Assembly: GCF_900233005.1 (NCBI RefSeq)
Contig: NZ_LT960612.1
Coordinates: forward strand, 1,488,001-1,552,000
DNA length: 64,000 bases
Reading direction: 5' to 3'
DNA from: Vibrio tapetis subsp. tapetis
GTDB lineage: Bacteria; Pseudomonadota; Gammaproteobacteria; Enterobacterales; Vibrionaceae
Shown piece by piece: positions 35,146 to 44,614 of the stretch. Position numbers and translations under genes: made by a program. Position 1 is the stretch's first letter, and each line of letters starts with the position of its first letter. The notes below the pieces were generated by a model. It worked only from the letters and a program-made list of their open reading frames with translations, searched no databases and was not told the DNA's origin.

Positions 35146-37158
35146 TTAAGGAAATTTGACCTTCTCCCCTTGGCCAGTCAACAAACAAATCTCTTTTGGT
35201 TTCCCATTTTCATCGAGTCGTAATTCCCCGATGGCGCTTTGATTAACCAAGCGATAAAACTCTTGGGTATCTGGGTTGCGTTTAGTGATCTTTAGGCGTT
35301 TACGCTTGGTAAACCAGTTTAATGGAGAACGAGGGCTGTACAACACCGTGTCCAACGCATCACAGGTTTTGAGTAAGCGATCAGGAAACTGATTCTTAAT
35401 GCCGCTACAGGTAATTTGATAGATGTTTGGGCTATTTTTACTGTGCCTCAGTTTTGCGTCATACGCGAAAGAGTAATGCACATCGCCAGATAGAATGACA
35501 AAGTTGGTCGGGGTTTTCGTATGGGTGAAAATACTGATAAGTGTGTTAGCGCTACCTGGATGTGCCATCCAATTTTCTGCATCAATAACGAGAGGTTTGC
35601 CAGCAATAGTCATGGTTCTTTGTAGCATCTCAATGAACTTAACACCAAAAATCGGAGCGGCAGAAATAATGATGACTTTGCTTTGATCGAGCAATTCTTG
35701 TTGAAACTCGGTCATGGCTTCCCAGTCGAGTAGCCCGGAAGGTTTGTTCATTTTAGACTCAGAACGCCAGCGTCGAGTCCGAGTATCCAAAACGACCACT
35801 TTGGGAGAGGTGTGAATGGTGTAATGCCAACCTTCAAAGCGAGATAGATGCAAAATCAGGTCATCATGAGCGTCGAGACTTGGTTCTGGTAAATTCGCTT
35901 CATCAAGGAATCTTTCCACCTTGGTGAGAAACGCTTGGTTGAACTTTTCAGGCGCATTGCCCCAACCTTGACATAACCAATAGGCGATGAGGCCATTGCC
36001 AATTATTCGACGAGAAAATAGATTGTCATACGCCGCTTTTTCCCAGCCGACGGTGAGGTTCCAGTCGTCAGTAATGTCATGGTCATCAAAGATCATGTAA
36101 GTCGGAATATGAGCCAATAACCGTTGAACTTGCTTCAGACCAGAGACAAATTTGCGGATGTGTTTTTTCTCTTCGTGCCACTTTTTTTGCCATTGAGGAG
36201 TCATGGCTTTCCCGTCAATTTCAAACCCTCGCTGTTCAAGTTGCTCAAGATCAATGAGATCCCATACTGTCGGTGACCACACCAGCAAATACATGGCGAA
36301 GTATTCCGCGAAACTGATCAGATGATTTTCACATTCGGTGGAACTGAATATCGGGATATTGCGATGTGGGAACAGTTTAGTCAGTAAGGTTCCGTCATCA
36401 ACGTAATGGGGCAAGATCTTATCGCGACCATAATAGCATTCAGCGTGCTGGTACAACTCATTACTGTTGGTGATTGGCGCTTGTTTAAAGCTCTCCGATG
36501 GCAGGCCGAGTAAGCGAATGGTTTGTTCGATCGCGCTGAGCGTTGGGCCCGCTACATGATCTGCGTAGATTTGATCTCCGCTCATGATTAGCATGTCTGG
36601 TCGAGATGTCGTGTCTAGCGTTGATATTTTAGTATCCGCGGCGACTAATGCATCGTCACTAAAATGATGTGGATTGCGGCATGAACCATGCAGTACGTAA
36701 TCCGCTTTTTCACTGATCACAAAACGGATACCTGCAAGACCCTCTGTATTGTGAGCGTAATTCAAATGAGGCACCAAGGTGGTAACTGGCCCATGCTGAG
36801 TGTCTATTTGGTAGCTTAAAGCCGTTTGAGTGGGGAAGTTAGCTGAAATCGTCAGCATACAAACCCACGCGTTTGTGCCTATTTGTAGCTGTTGTTGAGA
36901 CTCGATTGTGTGCTGAGTGCAAAAATCGTCTGTTTCGGTACTCTTAATTTCAACGCTACCGGTTAACGGTTCAGACGTTACTAGCCATAAATTAACCTCA
37001 TTGTTGGTAACTTTACGCAGTATGGGACCGGCAAGTACGAGAGGTAAACGGGTTGCTTCTACAGACAAGTCAGCTTCCTTTATATGAGGCAAAGATGGAT
37101 AAAGACAGAAAATAGGATATCGAAATTTGTATTTGTTTGCACTGTGTGATGTAGCCAA
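35146..37158 (-). CDS. PhoD-like alkaline phosphatase / phosphodiesterase
   Basis: A 670-aa metallophosphatase of the PhoD-like family. The metal sites appear as MSGDQIYADH, IFDDHDITDDWN and LSGDVHYSFAYD. No signal peptide is evident, and the N-terminal 150 residues form a family-type beta domain, so a cytoplasmic location is likely, unlike secreted PhoD. Substrate unknown. Ribosome site before the ATG is weak, so a later start cannot be excluded. It is a single-gene unit. Confidence 0.82.
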   Translation of the reverse strand: MATSHSANKYKFRYPIFCLYPSLPHIKEADLSVEATRLPLVLAGPILRKVTNNEVNLWLVTSEPLTGSVEIKSTETDDFCTQHTIESQQQLQIGTNAWVCMLTISANFPTQTALSYQIDTQHGPVTTLVPHLNYAHNTEGLAGIRFVISEKADYVLHGSCRNPHHFSDDALVAADTKISTLDTTSRPDMLIMSGDQIYADHVAGPTLSAIEQTIRLLGLPSESFKQAPITNSNELYQHAECYYGRDKILPHYVDDGTLLTKLFPHRNIPIFSSTECENHLISFAEYFAMYLLVWSPTVWDLIDLEQLEQRGFEIDGKAMTPQWQKKWHEEKKHIRKFVSGLKQVQRLLAHIPTYMIFDDHDITDDWNLTVGWEKAAYDNLFSRRIIGNGLIAYWLCQGWGNAPEKFNQAFLTKVERFLDEANLPEPSLDAHDDLILHLSRFEGWHYTIHTSPKVVVLDTRTRRWRSESKMNKPSGLLDWEAMTEFQQELLDQSKVIIISAAPIFGVKFIEMLQRTMTIAGKPLVIDAENWMAHPGSANTLISIFTHTKTPTNFVILSGDVHYSFAYDAKLRHSKNSPNIYQITCSGIKNQFPDRLLKTCDALDTVLYSPRSPLNWFTKRKRLKITKRNPDTQEFYRLVNQSAIGELRLDENGKPKEICLLTGQGEKVKFP

Positions 37159-37328
37159 ATTATCAATGAGACGTTAAAAAATACGCTTTATATAAATTTT
37201 ATGAGTTAAAGCTCATATTGTGACGTATGCCCTTGTTTACTTGCTGTGTTTTGATAATTTCTAACCTGAATCATGGAAATAATTTGAAGGCGAACTTAGA
37301 TTCGCAGCTGCTAGGTAAGGGATTGAAA

Positions 37329-37604
37329 ATGAGTAATTGTGTATGGAACAATTTCGGGGTGTTAACGGAAGTTAGAATTGATGAGAATTTTGTTTGGGTA
37401 TCAAACCAAGATGGTCGAAGCCTAAAAATGAGTATCATCAGCTACAAAGATAAGTACCAAGATGTGTATCAAACTGCCCTCGGTTTGGTAGGCAAAAAAG
37501 TACGCCTGAATACAAGCCAAAGTAATGGCGAGCAGGCTGTTTGGTTTAGTCACATTTCAGAAGTTTCTAAACGTCGTGCTGCGGTATTAGAAACAGTAGA
37601 ATAG
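37329..37604 (+). CDS. Small hypothetical protein
   Basis: Function not recognised. I choose ATG 37329 (91 aa, beginning MSNCVWNNFGVLTEV), because AAGGGA lies just before it. The longer frame from 37227 adds an unlikely hydrophobic start. The sequence looks like a small beta-rich domain. A clear terminator follows, so it is a one-gene unit. Confidence 0.65.
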   Translation: MSNCVWNNFGVLTEVRIDENFVWVSNQDGRSLKMSIISYKDKYQDVYQTALGLVGKKVRLNTSQSNGEQAVWFSHISEVSKRRAAVLETVE

Positions 37605-37637
37605 TCAATATCGGTGAGTTTCCATCCTGATATTGTA

Positions 37638-37675
37638 AAGAAAGGTCGACTTTTTAGGAAGTCGGCCTTTTTGTT
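37638..37675 (+). terminator. Rho-independent terminator
   Basis: AAAGGTCGACTT and AAGTCGGCCTTT pair with a single G-T wobble around a 6-nt loop and run into TTTTTG. It terminates the small gene before the helicase. Confidence 0.85.
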
Positions 37676-37761
37676 TGTCTAGGGCTTAGGGTTAATGCAA
37701 TTCTTACCCAATCTAAGGTAAAATACCGCTCTGTTTTAATTAAACGTCCAATTCTTTCCTC

Positions 37762-39972
37762 ATGGCGCAATTTACCGAAGAACAAAAATCAATAATCAAA
37801 CACCGTGAAGGCAATGCGTTGTGTTTAGCGGGCGCAGGAACAGGTAAAACCACCACGCTTGTTGGTGTTTATCAGGCACAAACCCGCCTGGTGCCTGAGC
37901 AAAGTATTCAAGTGCTCATGTTTAATAAAACCATTTGTGATGATTTTAGAAGCAAGCTATTAGATAAGGGATATAACCCGCACCGAACGGTTAAAACCTA
38001 TCACGGGTTTTGTCAGGAACTACTAACACGTCAAGGGCTTGGTTCTAGGTTGGTGTTTGAGCCCATGCGCCGCACACAGCTCATTAGAACCGTCCTGCAA
38101 AAAATGGCGCTGAGTTGTCGTCTTCCAACCACTAAACGCTTACTCAAAAAGCCTAAAACTGTCGCCGTGCTGGAAAGCTTTATTAGCTTGGTAAAAGCCA
38201 TTGGGCTGAGTGAAGACGAGGTCTTCGAGGCGCAAAACTATGGCGAAGAATATGATTTTTTGCTGGACGCCTATAAAGTGGTCGAGCAAGAAAGGTTGCG
38301 CTCTGGATTACTGTTTTTCGATGATTGGTTAATCGAATCGGTAAAGCTTCTCTCAGAAGATTTGGAGTTCCGAGCGCGAATTCAGCAATCAATTCAGCTC
38401 GTTATTGTCGACGAATTTCAAGACACTAACCCAGTTCAACTTAAGCTTCTCAAGCTTATTGTGGCAGACGGCGCACGGATCATGGCTGTGGGCGATATTA
38501 ACCAATGTATCTATAGGTGGCGGGGCAGTGAGCCTTCCATCATGCTGCGATTCGTTCAAGAGTTTCCACCTTGTACCACTTACAAACTGAGTCATACCTT
38601 TCGATTTGGCCATAGTTTAGCGATTGCTGCAGATCATTTGATTAGCCATAACAAAGAAAGATTCAAAGATTTTTGTACCGTGCCTGCTCAAAGTGTTGAA
38701 GACACGCAGATAGAGCACATAAAAACCTCGACCATTGCCTCGCACGTGGTGAAGGCGGTGAAAGGTCAATTAGAGGAAGGCTGCGAATCCGGTGAAATAG
38801 CCGTCTTGGTTAGGCGTTGGTCACAAGCCATGCTGATTGAATTGGCGTTTATCAAAGCGAATGTGCCGTACATGGCACCGGAGGGCAGTACGCTGGCGAA
38901 AAGCCGCGAGGTTAAACTTCTACTGCAGTTAATGAACTTAGTTATCCGCTGGCATGAACACCAAAAGATAGACAGCCAGATACTGCAAGAACTGTTCAGT
39001 TATCCTCATTGCTATTTGCGTGGCGAGATCCTACAGCCACTTTGTCGTGCACTGGCTAGCGTTCCACCAACCAGTTGGGTTAGGGAAATTGATAAATTTT
39101 CGGCTGCCAACAAACGTAAAGATCAAAATTTTGATAACGCGATTGAACGAGTCACATTGATACGTTCATTACTTAAAAAAGACATGAAAGCTCGGCAGAT
39201 CTTTGAAGAATATCGAGCCGGGTCGGATCTGGATCATTGGTTAAGAAAGTCTGAAGCCACTGAAGGCGACGTTGAAGAAAGCTTAGATAAGCTCAACGCA
39301 TTAACGGCGGTACTGAAAGGTTTAAATTATGACTGTAACCAAGCCAAAGACTTTTTTGAAAGCACGCAGCAAAGAGCGGCTCAAAGTTCGAAGAAATCAG
39401 ACGGTGTGCGTTTAACCACGATATTTAGAGCGAAAGGCTGCGAATACAACAATGTGCATTTACCCTTCTGGGATAGAGGCATATTCCCGACGGAAGCGAA
39501 ATTCGATACAGGACAAGGGCCAGATTACGAAGAGGAACGTCGCGTTGCGTATGTTGCGGTTACCCGAGCGAAGCAGAGAGCCAAAATCTACACTGGTGAT
39601 TCACCGAGCCCGTTTGTGTCCGAGTCTTATCTGCCGTTGGCACACGCATTCGGGCCAAGTTTATACAAAGAACAGAGCCTACCGTACTTTGAAACCGAAG
39701 CGCTTGAATTGTATTTAACGCAATTGGGCCGAGTTGATGATTGCGCCGAAGCGCCTAAAAAGCCGCTTAATACTCGGCTAAGAGACAACAATCGTAGCCA
39801 ATCAACCGAGGAAGGAGTGGCAGCGGTAGGAGACAGAGTTCGACATATTCAAGGTGATAAAGGCACTATCACCAACATCTCTGGGCCGAAATTTACCGTG
39901 AAATACGATTCCAATAAATCGCATCAATATCAAATGGTGATGTTCAGTCGATTTTTTGATTTAATCGGTTAG
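37762..39972 (+). CDS. UvrD/Rep-family superfamily I DNA helicase
   Basis: A 736-aa ATP-dependent 3'-5' helicase. Motifs in order are Q-motif FTEEQKSIIKH, Walker A AGAGTGKTT, motif II VDEFQDTN, motif III GDINQCIYRWRGS, motif IV-type FR and motif VI RRVAYVAVTRAK. The final 50 residues (VGDRVRHIQGDKGTITNISG) form a KOW/Tudor-like domain as in PcrA. It differs from UvrD proper in its shorter 2B region and is likely an accessory helicase. No obvious partner gene, although the next gene is only 20 bp away. Confidence 0.85.
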   Translation: MAQFTEEQKSIIKHREGNALCLAGAGTGKTTTLVGVYQAQTRLVPEQSIQVLMFNKTICDDFRSKLLDKGYNPHRTVKTYHGFCQELLTRQGLGSRLVFEPMRRTQLIRTVLQKMALSCRLPTTKRLLKKPKTVAVLESFISLVKAIGLSEDEVFEAQNYGEEYDFLLDAYKVVEQERLRSGLLFFDDWLIESVKLLSEDLEFRARIQQSIQLVIVDEFQDTNPVQLKLLKLIVADGARIMAVGDINQCIYRWRGSEPSIMLRFVQEFPPCTTYKLSHTFRFGHSLAIAADHLISHNKERFKDFCTVPAQSVEDTQIEHIKTSTIASHVVKAVKGQLEEGCESGEIAVLVRRWSQAMLIELAFIKANVPYMAPEGSTLAKSREVKLLLQLMNLVIRWHEHQKIDSQILQELFSYPHCYLRGEILQPLCRALASVPPTSWVREIDKFSAANKRKDQNFDNAIERVTLIRSLLKKDMKARQIFEEYRAGSDLDHWLRKSEATEGDVEESLDKLNALTAVLKGLNYDCNQAKDFFESTQQRAAQSSKKSDGVRLTTIFRAKGCEYNNVHLPFWDRGIFPTEAKFDTGQGPDYEEERRVAYVAVTRAKQRAKIYTGDSPSPFVSESYLPLAHAFGPSLYKEQSLPYFETEALELYLTQLGRVDDCAEAPKKPLNTRLRDNNRSQSTEEGVAAVGDRVRHIQGDKGTITNISGPKFTVKYDSNKSHQYQMVMFSRFFDLIG

Positions 39973-39991
39973 CGAGCAAGGTTAATAACGC

Positions 39992-40747
39992 ATGAAAACA
40001 ATGAACAAATGGTTGATTGGACTTATTTTATTGGTAACTGTTGGTTGCGCAAATATCAGCCAGGATCAGACTAATTTAAAACAAGGTGATGAGTTAGTTG
40101 TGCTTGCTCATGGCCTAGCAAGAAGTGGCAATGCTATGTGGAAGCTGGCTCAAAGAATAGAGGGTGCTGGCTTTCATGTGTGTGTCATCGATTATTCCAC
40201 TATCGGCCAGTCACTTGAGTCAACATTACAAGAGACAGAAAACGAAATAGACCTGTGTTTAAAAAATGATAACCGCGTTCATTTTGTCGGTCATTCACTG
40301 GGTGGTTTAGTCATACGCTCTTATCTAGACAAGCACAAAGAGTTAAAAAATACTCAACGCTTGGGTGAGGTGATTTTTATGGGAACCCCCAACCATGGCA
40401 GCGAAGTTGCGGACCATTTTGACGGTCGTTTGTTGATGAATATTGCAGGAGGAACCAGCCAATCTTTAGTAACGGGCAATCGTTCGTTAGGCGAGGTCAT
40501 TGCAGAGCCGGACTATCAAGCGGGGGTGATAGCGGGAACCAACAGTAATGGTGCAACCAATCGATTTTTCGACGGTCCTAACGATGGCTTGGTTTCTGTA
40601 AACTCAACTAAAGTCGCCAACATGAAGGATTTTATCACGATCGAAGTGGGTCATTCCATAATGCGTTACGATGAAGTGGTGGCGAATCAAACGATACACT
40701 TTCTAAACTATGGCGTGTTTGATCATCCAAACACGCCTGTCCAGTAA
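39992..40747 (+). CDS. Lipase-like alpha/beta hydrolase lipoprotein
   Basis: A 251-aa protein with a lipoprotein signal peptide (lipobox VTVGC, Cys19) and an alpha/beta hydrolase domain. The nucleophile elbow is VGHSLGGL. Upstream LAHGLARSG forms the oxyanion loop, a PNDGLVS segment carries a likely catalytic Asp, and the final VGHSIM holds the His. Triacylglycerol lipase or esterase of the envelope is the best guess. It lies 19 bp after the helicase gene, likely by chance rather than function. Confidence 0.82.
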   Translation: MKTMNKWLIGLILLVTVGCANISQDQTNLKQGDELVVLAHGLARSGNAMWKLAQRIEGAGFHVCVIDYSTIGQSLESTLQETENEIDLCLKNDNRVHFVGHSLGGLVIRSYLDKHKELKNTQRLGEVIFMGTPNHGSEVADHFDGRLLMNIAGGTSQSLVTGNRSLGEVIAEPDYQAGVIAGTNSNGATNRFFDGPNDGLVSVNSTKVANMKDFITIEVGHSIMRYDEVVANQTIHFLNYGVFDHPNTPVQ

Positions 40748-40762
40748 GAAATCGGGCAGTAT

Positions 40763-42481
40763 TTAGAACTGGGCGTCGACCTGAAAGTGCATCGGCTGTT
40801 TGGTGTATGGGTGATCGAATGACAGGGATTCTGCGTGCAAGTGTAAGCGGTTCGCTTTCATACCATACAAATCATCGCCGATAATAGGCATATTTAACCC
40901 CAAATAGTGAGCGCAATGCACACGAAGTTGATGGGTTCTGCCAGTTTTAGGGTGCAGATATAGCTTGGTTTTTCCGTCAGCTCGCTCGATGACTTGCCAC
41001 GTTGTTTCAGCCGCTTTACCGTGTTCTTCACATACCATTTGTCGTGGTCGATCATCAAGATCGCCGCGCAATGGTAATTCAATTTTACCAACATCCTGCT
41101 CTACGATGCCATCCACCAAAGCCACATAGCGTTTCTCGACATGACGAGTAATAAACTGCTTTTGTAGGCTTTTATTGGCGCGTTTAGTGAGGGCGAACAC
41201 TAAAATCCCAGAAGTAGACATATCCAGTCTATGGATGACGAACGGGCCTTCTACATCTGTAAACTGTTGTTGTAAGCGATAATAAGCGGAGTCCTTAATG
41301 GTACGGCCAGGGACGGAGAGAAATTCAGCGGGTTTATTTACCACAACAATGGCTTCATCTTGGTAAAGGATATCGAGTTCTTTGCCTTCGGCTGGGTTCT
41401 TTAATAATGGGTTGTCATCCACTTTCATGCCTTTCAGCATGTGCCCTAAAATTGGCTCACATTTACTCTGACAAGATGGGTAGTATTTTTTATGCAAACG
41501 AACTTCTGATTTCGGCGAGCTCCCCCACCAAAATTCTGCCATGCAAATAGGCTCCAGTTCATTCTTGTAAGCGTAATGCAATAACTTAGGTGCAGCACAT
41601 TCGCCAGCGCCGGCTGGTGGCGTAGGGTTTTTAGTCGGCTCAAAGATATCGATCAGAGACTTTTGTTCACCTAAGCGATTAAGAAAGTGATATTGAGAAA
41701 ACAACCGATGTTGCAGTGCGAGCGATAAGATAGCTCGTTGTTCTTTAAGGTTATCCAGCTCCTGAGTGAGCTGAGAAAGCTGTGATTGAACTGAATCTAG
41801 TTTTTCTTGCCATGTTCGTTTTAAGATCTTCTGTTGGTTTTTTTCCGCAACACTTTGTTTACCTAGCCGGCTTTTAAGATCGTCAAATTGCTCACTGCAT
41901 ATAGTTTGAGCGCTCAATGATTTTTCTGCTTCAACGCGCGTAGCTTTTCTTGCCGCTCGACTCAAAATCATGCTTTGACGTTGAGCTTCAATTTCATAGT
42001 TCGCATGGTTTTGTAGCTGCTGAAGTTGAGTACTTAATTCATCAAATAGAGGGTTATTTCGATGTTGTGTTACTTGCAGGTTGATGGCGGTGATTTGATC
42101 GGTATCGTCACGGAAAAAACCGTCTTCTTTTAGCATATCAAACACTGGGGGTACAAACCCACTTAAGATATTTTGGTCAGCTATCTTTCCAGAAAACGCG
42201 CTCAAAAATCCAATCTCGCCTTGAGTGTTTTTCACTACAAGTACGCCAAACATTTTACCCGTTGCCTTTTCCGTGTCATCAAATTGATGGGCACTAATAC
42301 TCGGATGCCCAAAGTGATGTTGCCATTGTGTTTGCGTTTCTAAGTGATGCTGGAGTTGACGTGCGGCTTGCTCACATAATGGGTGCGCTTGGTAATAAAA
42401 AGGGAAAGTGAACTTATCAGGAACTGAAGACGCATCAATAGGTGACGCGAAATGAGTAAAGGCGTTGTGTTGAGTAGGCAT
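40763..42481 (-). CDS. RluA-family pseudouridine synthase with long N-terminal extension
   Basis: A 572-aa protein. The C-terminal 220 residues are an RluA-type synthase: VVNKPAEFLSVPG, the catalytic Asp in HRLDMSTSGILVFAL, RYVALVDG and GRTHQLRVH. The first 350 residues include a long coiled coil (about 165-255) and a Cys-containing region. This long form is an RNA-modifying enzyme of uncertain target (23S rRNA or tRNA). It is convergent to the lipase gene. Confidence 0.82.
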   Translation of the reverse strand: MPTQHNAFTHFASPIDASSVPDKFTFPFYYQAHPLCEQAARQLQHHLETQTQWQHHFGHPSISAHQFDDTEKATGKMFGVLVVKNTQGEIGFLSAFSGKIADQNILSGFVPPVFDMLKEDGFFRDDTDQITAINLQVTQHRNNPLFDELSTQLQQLQNHANYEIEAQRQSMILSRAARKATRVEAEKSLSAQTICSEQFDDLKSRLGKQSVAEKNQQKILKRTWQEKLDSVQSQLSQLTQELDNLKEQRAILSLALQHRLFSQYHFLNRLGEQKSLIDIFEPTKNPTPPAGAGECAAPKLLHYAYKNELEPICMAEFWWGSSPKSEVRLHKKYYPSCQSKCEPILGHMLKGMKVDDNPLLKNPAEGKELDILYQDEAIVVVNKPAEFLSVPGRTIKDSAYYRLQQQFTDVEGPFVIHRLDMSTSGILVFALTKRANKSLQKQFITRHVEKRYVALVDGIVEQDVGKIELPLRGDLDDRPRQMVCEEHGKAAETTWQVIERADGKTKLYLHPKTGRTHQLRVHCAHYLGLNMPIIGDDLYGMKANRLHLHAESLSFDHPYTKQPMHFQVDAQF

Positions 42482-42582
42482 TTTCAGCTCTTTTGTCTAA
42501 TGGTTATCAAATTCCGAACGTCGGATTCTAACCTCTACTGCTTACGAGAACAAATCGACCAGTAAAGGGCTGGGTGCGTTGG

Positions 42583-43458
42583 CTAGAACACCGATTCTAA
42601 TGCATGGCATAACCAGGTACAGGCCGGCCCTTTGCTACTATCAAGTTGAGTGATCCGATCTACCGGAACTTGCCACGTTTTGATATCAAATTGCACTGGC
42701 AACCGAGTCAATTGACCTAAGTCTATGCCTATTTGAGCAATGTGAGCGGGAAGGTAAGACCAACCTATTTTTGCTTCAGCCATTTTACGCATGGCGACAA
42801 AGTCATTGGATTCAAAAATGATAGGAGAGAGCAGCGGTACGTAATCTGGAACATAGTGAGTTTCTTCACGATTGATAATCTGAGGATATTTGGTTAACTC
42901 TGTACGGGTGACTTCTTTTAACTGACTTAAAGGGTGCGTTTTATGGGCAACGGTGAAAAAGGCGACTTGCCCAATAAATCCTTGTTCAGTACCAACGTGC
43001 ATATTATTGCTGATCAGCATGAGTCCGATGTCCGCTTTATTGTTTGTGATTTCCGCTGGTACACGCGCACTGTTGACAGTATTAAGAATCAGTTTTGTCG
43101 TCGGGTAGCGCTGATTAAATGATTTTAATACGTCAAAAAGCTTTGGAACCAATAGTGCCGGATCGGCACACAAAACGAGCTGAGTTTCATTTCCCACCGC
43201 CATGTTTGAGGCTGCTTGCTCCATTTCCTGAGCTTGTGTTAATACGCATTTCGCATATTCCAACAGCTTTTGTCCAGATTCTGTTAAAACAGGTGAGCGA
43301 GAGCGTCTATCAAACAACGTCTGATTTAAGTCTATTTCTAGATTTGCAATCGACTGACTCACTACCGACTGAGCCTTCCCCAACTTTCGTCCAGCAGCTG
43401 AAAAGGATCCTTGTTCGGCACATACAACAAAGGTTTGTAATTGAGCGAGATTTAACAT
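42583..43458 (-). CDS. LysR-type transcriptional regulator
   Basis: A 291-aa LTTR with N-terminal winged helix (LQTFVVCAEQGSFSAAGRKLGKAQSVVSQSI) and a periplasmic-binding-like effector domain. It is divergent from the PACE efflux gene across an 82-bp gap, the usual arrangement of AceR-like regulators with their transporter. It likely activates that gene. Ligand unknown; polyamines or biocides are family-level guesses. Confidence 0.85.
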   Translation of the reverse strand: MLNLAQLQTFVVCAEQGSFSAAGRKLGKAQSVVSQSIANLEIDLNQTLFDRRSRSPVLTESGQKLLEYAKCVLTQAQEMEQAASNMAVGNETQLVLCADPALLVPKLFDVLKSFNQRYPTTKLILNTVNSARVPAEITNNKADIGLMLISNNMHVGTEQGFIGQVAFFTVAHKTHPLSQLKEVTRTELTKYPQIINREETHYVPDYVPLLSPIIFESNDFVAMRKMAEAKIGWSYLPAHIAQIGIDLGQLTRLPVQFDIKTWQVPVDRITQLDSSKGPACTWLCHALESVF

Positions 43459-43540
43459 ATCTGTTTTTCCGATAGAAACTAACTTTGAGTTAGCTTAATT
43501 ATAGATAGAATGGCGACATATATCTAGAGGGGTAAACCGT

Positions 43541-43960
43541 ATGTCGAACAAAGAGCGTGCATTTCATAGTGTGCTATTTGAGCTATTTGCAATTATGTTA
43601 TTGATTCCATTAGGCAGTCTGATTGGGGGGATTGATACCCATACCATGACAGGCGTCGCTATTTTCATGAGCTTGATTGCAATGGGATGGAACTACCTGT
43701 TTAACGTGTTGTTTGATAAATACTTTGGGGCTGATCGTTCGAAAAGGAGTGCGCGACTCCGCGTGAGCCACGGCGTCATGTTTGAAGGCGGATTGTTAGT
43801 CTTAACTTTGCCATTGTTGATGTGGTTCTTACAGCGCAGTTTCATGGACGTGGTGGTGTTAGAACTGAGTATGATTGCCTTCTTCTTGCTGTATGCGATC
43901 GTATATAACTGGGTTTATGACGTACTTCGAGGTCAAGTATTAAAAGCAAGGGCCGTGTAG
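43541..43960 (+). CDS. PACE-family (AceI-like) efflux transporter
   Basis: A 139-aa inner-membrane protein with four helices arranged as two tandem bacterial transmembrane pair domains. Motifs include the N-terminal RAFHSVLFELFAIMLLIPLG and MSLIAMGWNYLFNVLFD, then the second repeat RVSHGVMFEGGLLVLTLPL. PACE proteins export chlorhexidine and short diamines by proton antiport. Divergent from a LysR gene. A strong terminator follows. Confidence 0.9.
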   Translation: MSNKERAFHSVLFELFAIMLLIPLGSLIGGIDTHTMTGVAIFMSLIAMGWNYLFNVLFDKYFGADRSKRSARLRVSHGVMFEGGLLVLTLPLLMWFLQRSFMDVVVLELSMIAFFLLYAIVYNWVYDVLRGQVLKARAV

Positions 43961-43993
43961 ATAACCAACCTTTGTTCTACGAAGCGACCATAA

Positions 43994-44026
43994 AAAAGCA
44001 GCGGGATCATCGATCGCGCTGCTTTT
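43994..44026. terminator. Strong bidirectional terminator
   Basis: AAAAGCAGCG and CGCTGCTTTT form a 10-bp perfect stem around a 13-nt loop containing GATCATCGATC. A and T tracts flank both sides. It serves the convergent PACE and RidA genes. Confidence 0.85.
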
Positions 44027-44046
44027 AAAAATAGATTCAGAATGGT

Positions 44047-44394
44047 TTACTTCTCAGCAGCAACCACTGAAATCTCTACAAGTAGAGTATCGCGAGCCAT
44101 GCTTGCTTCAACACAAGCACGTGCAGGTGCGTGACCTTCAGGAACCCATGCGTCCCACACTGCGTTCATTTCAGCAAAGTCTTTCATATCTTTGATGTAA
44201 ATAGTTGCAGAAAGCATGTGCTCTTTGTCACTACCAGCTTGGTCAAGTAGAGTCTCTACTTTGTCTAGCATGGTTTGAGTTTGCTCAGTGATGTCTTTAG
44301 TCGCATCAGCACAAACCTGGCCACATAGGTAGATCGTACCGTTATGCTTAACGATACGGCTCATGCGTTGCTTAGTTTCCATTCTTTGGATCAT
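44047..44394 (-). CDS. RidA-family protein (YjgF/YER057c/UK114)
   Basis: A 115-aa protein of the RidA fold. It has the [10 protein letters not shown] segment, the helix around [18 protein letters not shown], and the closing [23 protein letters not shown], in which Arg and Glu line the active site. RidA hydrolyses reactive enamine/imine intermediates of amino acid metabolism. This subgroup is outside archetypal RidA and may have another substrate. Starts at 44394 or 44382 both possible. Confidence 0.88.
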   Translation of the reverse strand: MIQRMETKQRMSRIVKHNGTIYLCGQVCADATKDITEQTQTMLDKVETLLDQAGSDKEHMLSATIYIKDMKDFAEMNAVWDAWVPEGHAPARACVEASMARDTLLVEISVVAAEK

Positions 44395-44614
44395 GATAAT
44401 CTCTATTTGTTTTCGGAATACAGAAGCCGATCAGTTTATAAGAACTGACGAATCATTCAATATCTAATCAAAACTATTTGCAAAATAACGCAAAATAATA
44501 AAAATTTTTTATTTTCAAGGCTATTTTCCCCCCTTATACCCCATTTGAGTGATGCCAAGAGAAAGACATTATCTTAACTTTCGAGTGATAACTCACTTAT
44601 CAAGGAAGAAGGTC